9,512 nt of DNA from Acidobacteriota bacterium (GTDB lineage Bacteria > Acidobacteriota > UBA6911 > RPQK01 > JADFOI01): contig JACZQQ010000091.1 of NCBI GenBank assembly GCA_022545645.1, forward strand, positions 1 to 9,512, read 5' to 3'. Below are positions 5,738 to 9,512 of the stretch, piece by piece. Numbering within the stretch: the first letter of the stretch is position 1; each line of letters opens with the position of its first letter. Both the position numbers and the translations under genes were made by a program. Under the pieces are notes generated by a model that did no database searches, was not told where the DNA came from, and was given only the letters and a program-made list of their open reading frames with translations.

Positions 5738-6844
5738 TCATACGAGAGAATGAAGGATCTCCCGGCCCAACTCTTCCTCTGAAGGAGTGCTTTGGAAGAC
5801 TTTTCTCCAAACCTCGGGACTTTCCATGCAGGCGTACACGGGAAGGGTTGGATTCTGGTCTTTAATCCAACCCAGCACTTGACGGTACATGCCCACCCGA
5901 ATCGGCTTGAAGTAGCGCATCTTGCCGTCTTCGCTGGGCACCAATTCCCCCAGGGGCAGGAAACTACTTGGGAAACGCTTGCGCATCATCTCCTTCAACG
6001 GTCCCGTCATACGGAGGGACCCCATGGAGATCCAGGAAACCGACGAGGTGGGGATTCTGTCAAAAATTTCCTCGATCAGGTCTTTATAGTCCACTTCCCA
6101 GCTCTCGTAGAAAATCAGGGGATCCAGGTGAAAGGCAACCGGATATCCAACCTCAACACACCGTTCTGCTGCCTCCAGCCGCTCACTGATGGTAGCGGTC
6201 TTGTGTTCCTCCCGCTCCTGAATAAAGCGGGGATTCATGGACCAGGACACCACCGTTCTGCCTCCATGTTCCAGATCCAAAAGGTTTTCGACGCAGTTGG
6301 ATTTCGTCTTAAATTCCAGGACCGCATTTTTCTGGCCTGCGAAAAATTCGACCAGGGGTACACTGTAGGAAGTCAGAAGATCCAGGGCCAGACTGTCGGC
6401 CAATTCTCCAGTGCCAATGCGAAAGGAGCGATGAGGGCTTTCCGAGAAAACCACTTGTAACTCCGAGAGCAGATCTTCACAGTTTGCATATACGGTCATG
6501 TAGGGAAAGTTCAGATGCGACTGCAGATAACAGTAGCTGCACTCCATATGGCAGTTACTGGCATAGTTAATCACAAAGTAGTTGCAGCAGACGTTTTTTA
6601 GGCCTTCTCTGGCTCGGCTGCCGGGGCAAGGCTTAAAGAAACACCCCTTATACTGCGCCAGAATCAACGATTTCTTGGTGCGCGCAAGGGTTGGATTCCA
6701 CCGTTGGGACTCCTGGAGTAAAGATTCCCGTGAATCAATGTACTCCGTGGGGACCTCGGGTAATCGCTCCAACACATTGCGGGTGATGGGCAGATCCTGG
6801 ACCGCCCGTTCCACAAATATTTTTTCCGGCTTATACGACTTCAT
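5738..6844 (-). CDS. Spore photoproduct lyase-like radical SAM protein
   Basis: The 368-residue protein matches the SplB-like radical SAM family found in many non-sporulating bacteria (COG1533-type). Its iron-sulfur motif is CHMECSYC (98-105), CX3CX2C, holding a [4Fe-4S] cluster that cleaves S-adenosylmethionine. An upstream cysteine-rich segment (KGCFFKPCPG, 67-76; CC at 86-87) and the C-terminal VYACMESPEVW (336-346) are signatures of this subfamily. Bacillus SplB has a catalytic cysteine (Cys141) in a CTSD context; the corresponding place here reads GTGELADS (144-151), with no cysteine. Repair of spore photoproduct is therefore doubtful, and a different radical reaction or substrate is likely. 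The gene lies 30 bp downstream of a ParB-like gene on the same strand, so the two are probably co-transcribed. ATG 6844 is preceded by only a weak Shine-Dalgarno. True splB remains an alternative name. Confidence 0.85.
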   Translation of the reverse strand: MKSYKPEKIFVERAVQDLPITRNVLERLPEVPTEYIDSRESLLQESQRWNPTLARTKKSLILAQYKGCFFKPCPGSRAREGLKNVCCNYFVINYASNCHMECSYCYLQSHLNFPYMTVYANCEDLLSELQVVFSESPHRSFRIGTGELADSLALDLLTSYSVPLVEFFAGQKNAVLEFKTKSNCVENLLDLEHGGRTVVSWSMNPRFIQEREEHKTATISERLEAAERCVEVGYPVAFHLDPLIFYESWEVDYKDLIEEIFDRIPTSSVSWISMGSLRMTGPLKEMMRKRFPSSFLPLGELVPSEDGKMRYFKPIRVGMYRQVLGWIKDQNPTLPVYACMESPEVWRKVFQSTPSEEELGREILHSLV

Positions 6845-6874
6845 CGTGTTACTAGCCCAGTCCAGGCCACCATT

Positions 6875-7879
6875 CTACAACAATTCCAGGATCTTTCTAA
6901 CTTCATCGCTTTGGGCTATTTCCTCTAATTTTTTGGCTGTTTCAAACAGTTCTTCACTACTTTGAAAGGCAAAGGAGACATCTATTTTCTCACCCTCAAA
7001 ATAGCGAGGAGCATGAAACTGAATCCGAGGGGGGAGTTTCAAAGCAGACTTGAGTCTTTCATACTCCTGTTCATAGCTAGAAAGACGTGGGAAGCGCTCT
7101 CGATAGAGCACTTCAAACGCCTTGGCGAAACGATCCGAAAGTGACAAACGTTCGTCCTCCTCTATTTCGGCTGCACCGCTTTGTTGCCATAGAATGGGCA
7201 CGGAGACCCTGGTCCCGGGTCCCGATGGAGTCAGGGCTGTTGAATCCCTTAGTTCATCAAGCAAAGCGAACAGCTGCTTTTGCTTGTTTCTGCCCAGCCG
7301 AAACTTTGATGCAAGGGTTTGAAAAAACTCCTGTTCTTCACTTTGCCACCTCGACAACTTCAGGGCAACTTCAGGTTCCAGCGGATCAAGAACCGCTCGT
7401 TGCAAGGGTTCGGGAAGCTGCGCCAGACTCAAGTATTGCTGGAGATGAAACCGATCTACCCGAATGTCCAATAGCGACATGAAGTCATCCATCAACACCT
7501 GATCACTGAGTCCGAACTCATCCCTCAACTTCAAAAGGAGGTGGGCCTTCTCAAGGAGATGAAAAGGACGGGTGACCAGATTGTCCTCCAGAGCCTGAAC
7601 AAAGAGGGTAAGCTTACTTTCTTCTTCTCTCACGATGCACGGAATCTCTTGAAATCCCAACTCTCGGGCTACCTCAAATCTGCGGAACCCGATGATGATT
7701 CTGAATCGCCCGGGTGCTGCGGGTTGGACGTGAAGAGGAGAGAGTATGCCGTTTTCCCGGACCGACCGTAGGAGTGGGTCCAGCGGAAGCCAAGGTAGAG
7801 AAATGGCGAAGAGTCGGTCCTGAGGATCGATCTGGGCGGATTGAATCGTTTTGAGAGTATGATGAAGCTTCTGGGCCAT
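6875..7879 (-). CDS. Orphan ParB/Spo0J-like N-terminal domain protein
   Basis: The 334-residue protein has the ParB-type N-terminal fold: LLRSVRENGILSPLHVQ (36-52), then IIIGFRRFEVARELGFQEIPCIV (61-83), corresponding to the nucleotide-binding G-E-R-R box, here GFRR. Next come ALEDNLVTRPFHLLEKA (96-112), resembling the ENxxR box, and a probable helix-turn-helix (about 138-180). A long low-similarity region follows, with an acidic stretch at 238-243 and a charged helical tail (306-334). Chromosomal ParB proteins bind centromere-like sites with CTP and work with ParA, but no parA is adjacent and the central GERRxR motif is changed, so a specialised DNA-binding or regulatory role beside the radical SAM enzyme is more likely than chromosome segregation. 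ATG 7879 is preceded by AGGA about 10 nt upstream. A ParB-like nuclease-type relative cannot be excluded. Confidence 0.75.
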   Translation of the reverse strand: MAQKLHHTLKTIQSAQIDPQDRLFAISLPWLPLDPLLRSVRENGILSPLHVQPAAPGRFRIIIGFRRFEVARELGFQEIPCIVREEESKLTLFVQALEDNLVTRPFHLLEKAHLLLKLRDEFGLSDQVLMDDFMSLLDIRVDRFHLQQYLSLAQLPEPLQRAVLDPLEPEVALKLSRWQSEEQEFFQTLASKFRLGRNKQKQLFALLDELRDSTALTPSGPGTRVSVPILWQQSGAAEIEEDERLSLSDRFAKAFEVLYRERFPRLSSYEQEYERLKSALKLPPRIQFHAPRYFEGEKIDVSFAFQSSEELFETAKKLEEIAQSDEVRKILELL

Positions 7880-7975
7880 AGAAAAAGAGTCCTATCCTTT
7901 AGCAACCTTATCCTTGGAAAATCATCTGACCTATTACTAACACGATCCGGTGGAGTAGCGATATTTCTGAAATTA

Positions 7976-8006
7976 TTTACTTGTGATGATTGATCGTATA
8001 AGTAAA
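7976..8006. promoter_or_regulatory. Inverted repeat TTTACTT-N17-AAGTAAA, candidate operator
   Basis: TTTACTT (7976-7982) and AAGTAAA (8000-8006) are exact inverted copies separated by 17 bases. The right arm overlaps the possible -10 box TATAAG (7997-8002). Arms about 2.3 helical turns apart fit a dimeric regulator, though a binding site is not proved. It could control either divergent gene. Confidence 0.4.
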
Positions 8007-8087
8007 CTATGGTAACTTCCCTCGATTCTCTTTGTGGTTTGCGCTTCGCGCGCCCGTCGCAGGGAACTACATCCAAGAAAACCGTTT

Positions 8088-8096
8088 GGAGGAGGT
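8088..8096 (+). promoter_or_regulatory. Ribosome binding site of the TPR gene
   Basis: GGAGGAGGT is a strong Shine-Dalgarno, ending 11 nt before ATG 8108. It decides this start over the in-frame ATG at 8009. Confidence 0.7.
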
Positions 8097-8107
8097 CAAA
8101 TACCGTA

Positions 8108-9091
8108 ATGAGCGCCCGATCACTTTGGAACCATGTTCTTACGCCCCTTTTGGTCCTGGCTGTTGCCCAGACTGTTGTCGTGGCCCAGTACACGACTCAA
8201 GAGTATGCAGCCTACGAGACTGCCATCAATGCTGATCTCACCAAAAGAGAAGGCGCTATCATTGAATTCATCGAGACCAATCCAAGATCAACCTTGGTCG
8301 AGTATGCGATTGGGAGTTATCTCCAGTTAATGCAGGAATATCAAAACCAAGGACAGTCGCGGAAGGTTTTCGATGCAGGTGAAAAGCTTCTTGTTCTGAA
8401 ACCCGATGAACTGAACACACTGTATATGACAGCGATCTCAGCTTACCAGTTACAGCAGTTCGACACGGCGACCACCTACGGCGAGAAAGTCTACCTTGAG
8501 AAACCTAATGCTGGTCTTGCTTTCGTCCTGGCCAGCTCTTATGGACAGTTGAAGAATGAAGAGAAGCAACTGGAATACGGGGACAAAGCCTGCGCTGAAC
8601 TTGCTCCCAAAGATTGCTATCAGATCCTGAGTGCCCTCGCCAAGATTTATGCGGGCCGTAAGGAGTGGGCCAAAGCATCCGAATATGCGGAGCGGACCAC
8701 TGAGGGGCTTGACGCTGCCGAAAGACCTCCCCAAACGCCCGAGGCCGAATGGAACGATTATCTCAACACGGAAAGAGCCACCGCTTACACGATCGTTGGA
8801 CGCGAGGCCGCGGAACGTAAGAGCTGGGACGCTGCAATTTCTAACTACGGGAAAGTACTGAGCATATCCAAGGATCCGGCTCTTAACGGCGAGGCCTACT
8901 ACTACATGGGAATGGGCCAATGGGAACAGAGGCAGATGGACTCGGCCATGGAGGCATTTGCCAAGGGCTCGGTACAGCAAGGCGCTCCCCACGCCAAGCA
9001 CTGCCGACAGTACTTGGAGACGCTGTACAAGTCGAGCCACAATGGCTCATTAGCCGGTCTTGAAGAGCTTATTGCGCGCGTGACCCGATAG
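8108..9091 (+). CDS. Exported TPR-repeat protein
   Basis: The 327-residue protein carries a signal peptide: basic start, hydrophobic core at about 11-20, and likely cleavage after VVA (24-26). The rest is almost wholly helical, with tetratricopeptide-like pairs. Examples are the stretch around 85-130 (VFDAGEKLLVLKPDELN, then AISAYQLQQFDTATTYGEKV), the KEWAKASEYAERT unit (185-197), and the SWDAAISNYGKVLSI and QMDSAMEAFAKGS units (239-253, 276-288). TPR proteins are scaffolds for protein contacts, and this one should act in the periplasm. No enzyme domain is seen and the partner is unknown. ATG 8108 has a strong ribosome binding site and produces the signal peptide at residue 1. The gene is monocistronic in appearance, divergent from the ParB-like gene and separated by 111 bp from the helicase gene. 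It resembles many exported TPR proteins of Acidobacteriota, which is weak evidence for the host group. Confidence 0.8.
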   Translation: MSARSLWNHVLTPLLVLAVAQTVVVAQYTTQEYAAYETAINADLTKREGAIIEFIETNPRSTLVEYAIGSYLQLMQEYQNQGQSRKVFDAGEKLLVLKPDELNTLYMTAISAYQLQQFDTATTYGEKVYLEKPNAGLAFVLASSYGQLKNEEKQLEYGDKACAELAPKDCYQILSALAKIYAGRKEWAKASEYAERTTEGLDAAERPPQTPEAEWNDYLNTERATAYTIVGREAAERKSWDAAISNYGKVLSISKDPALNGEAYYYMGMGQWEQRQMDSAMEAFAKGSVQQGAPHAKHCRQYLETLYKSSHNGSLAGLEELIARVTR

Positions 9092-9202
9092 CCCTTCGGC
9101 TCCTTGTCAGAAGCCATAGATCCCTTTGTGATTTCCCGATTCTGTGCTTAGCCTCTCCTTTTCCCCTGTCGTCCTTTCATGTTATCGTCAAGGACCAACT
9201 CC
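9092..9202 (+). other. 111-bp gap before the helicase gene
   Basis: A short imperfect hairpin (GGCT near 9098 with AGCC near 9112) follows the TPR stop, and TTGTGA at 9126-9131 could be a poor -35 box. Neither is convincing. No small ORF or RNA gene is seen. Confidence 0.3.
9190..9194 (+). promoter_or_regulatory. Ribosome binding site of the helicase gene
   Basis: AAGGA lies 8 nt before ATG 9203, supporting that start. Confidence 0.6.
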
Positions 9203-9512
9203 ATGCAGGCTTTAGAAAAAGACTACTTATCCCATTTGAACGAACATCAGAAACTTGCCGTGACCCAGGCCGAAGGCCCCATGCTTGTTCTGGCAGGAGC
9301 GGGAAGCGGAAAAACCCGAACCATCACTTACAAAATCGCTTATCTGATTGATCAGGGAATCTGCCGACCTGAGCAAATCCTGGCGGTGACTTTCACCAAC
9401 AAGGCCGCCGAAGAGATGCGAAATCGGGTCGAAAAGCTGCTGACCCATCTGGAGGCTTCCCCTCTCGTCTCTACATTTCACTCCTTCGGTGTCCGAGTAC
9501 TGCGGCGCTACG
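9203..9512 (+). CDS. UvrD/PcrA/Rep family DNA helicase (5' part, cut by window end)
   Basis: Only the first 103 codons are present, but the superfamily 1A helicase signatures are clear: a Q motif in LNEHQKLAV (12-20, with Gln16), the Walker A motif GAGSGKT (32-38), motif Ia TFTNKAAEEM (63-72) and motif Ib STFHSF (90-95). Proteins of this family unwind DNA 3' to 5' using ATP and act in nucleotide excision repair, mismatch repair and clearing of replication blocks. The full protein is normally about 650-750 residues, so most of it lies beyond the window. The spacing of these motifs is closest to UvrD/PcrA, but Rep cannot be excluded from this fragment, so no symbol is given. There is no frameshift in the visible part; the reading frame runs to the last base. 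Confidence 0.92.
   Translation, partial: MQALEKDYLSHLNEHQKLAVTQAEGPMLVLAGAGSGKTRTITYKIAYLIDQGICRPEQILAVTFTNKAAEEMRNRVEKLLTHLEASPLVSTFHSFGVRVLRRY

Larger units (their letters stand above)
7880..8107. promoter_or_regulatory. Divergent intergenic region with promoter candidates
   Basis: The 228-bp gap separates divergent ParB-like and TPR genes, so it must hold promoters for both. It is AT-rich around 7940-8010, then GC-rich near 8041-8060. TATAAG (7997-8002) is a possible -10 for the plus strand, but no well-spaced -35 box is clear. The upstream ATG at 8009 opens an in-frame extension of the TPR gene that does not look like protein. Confidence 0.4.

Noticed and set aside
5792..6460. 222-codon open frame on the plus strand
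   Set aside because: It is antisense to the radical SAM gene, whose cluster motif and C-terminal signature fix the true frame.
8009..8107. 33-residue N-terminal extension of the TPR protein
   Set aside because: A strong ribosome binding site and a proper signal peptide both begin at ATG 8108; the extension is encoded by promoter and hairpin DNA.
8450..9040. 196-codon open frame on the minus strand
   Set aside because: It is antisense to the TPR repeats, and its translation lacks any family feature.

Overview
The window looks like chromosomal DNA from a Gram-negative, moderate-GC bacterium, most likely an Acidobacteriota or a close relative. This rests mainly on a Pal lipoprotein with an extra Ig-like beta domain between its proline-rich linker and its OmpA domain, a layout I associate with that phylum. 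Signal peptides, a lipobox lipoprotein and the outer-membrane anchor protein Pal show a two-membrane envelope. No rRNA, tRNA, CRISPR array, transposase or phage gene was found.

Layout. (1) 44-1408, minus: an exported M16-fold protein with no zinc ligands. (2) 1395-5426, plus: a tight run of four genes: an active M16 zinc peptidase (HxxEH), a catalytically dead M16 partner, pal, and a one-pass membrane protein of unknown function. The 5' ends of the first two genes overlap head to head. (3) 5427-5737: a noncoding, repeat-dense gap between convergent genes, with two octamer arrays in opposite orientation bracketing several hairpins. (4) 5738-7879, minus: a two-gene unit of an orphan ParB-like protein followed by a spore-photoproduct-lyase-like radical SAM protein. 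(5) 7880-8107: a divergent regulatory gap holding an inverted repeat. (6) 8108-9091, plus: an exported TPR protein. (7) 9203 to the window end, plus: the first 103 codons of a UvrD/PcrA/Rep helicase.

How the genes may work together. The three M16-fold proteins and Pal form an envelope and proteolysis neighbourhood. The active and inactive M16 proteins encoded in tandem probably pair as a heterodimer, as in other M16B systems; the exported dead homologue may be a third, separately located member. Pal and the following membrane protein are probably co-transcribed with them. The ParB-like/radical SAM pair is a separate and less understood module: there is no parA beside it, and the radical SAM protein lacks the cysteine used by true spore photoproduct lyase at the expected position. 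The most unusual noncoding features are the inverted octamer arrays, the overlapping divergent starts and the GC-rich double hairpin between the two M16 genes.
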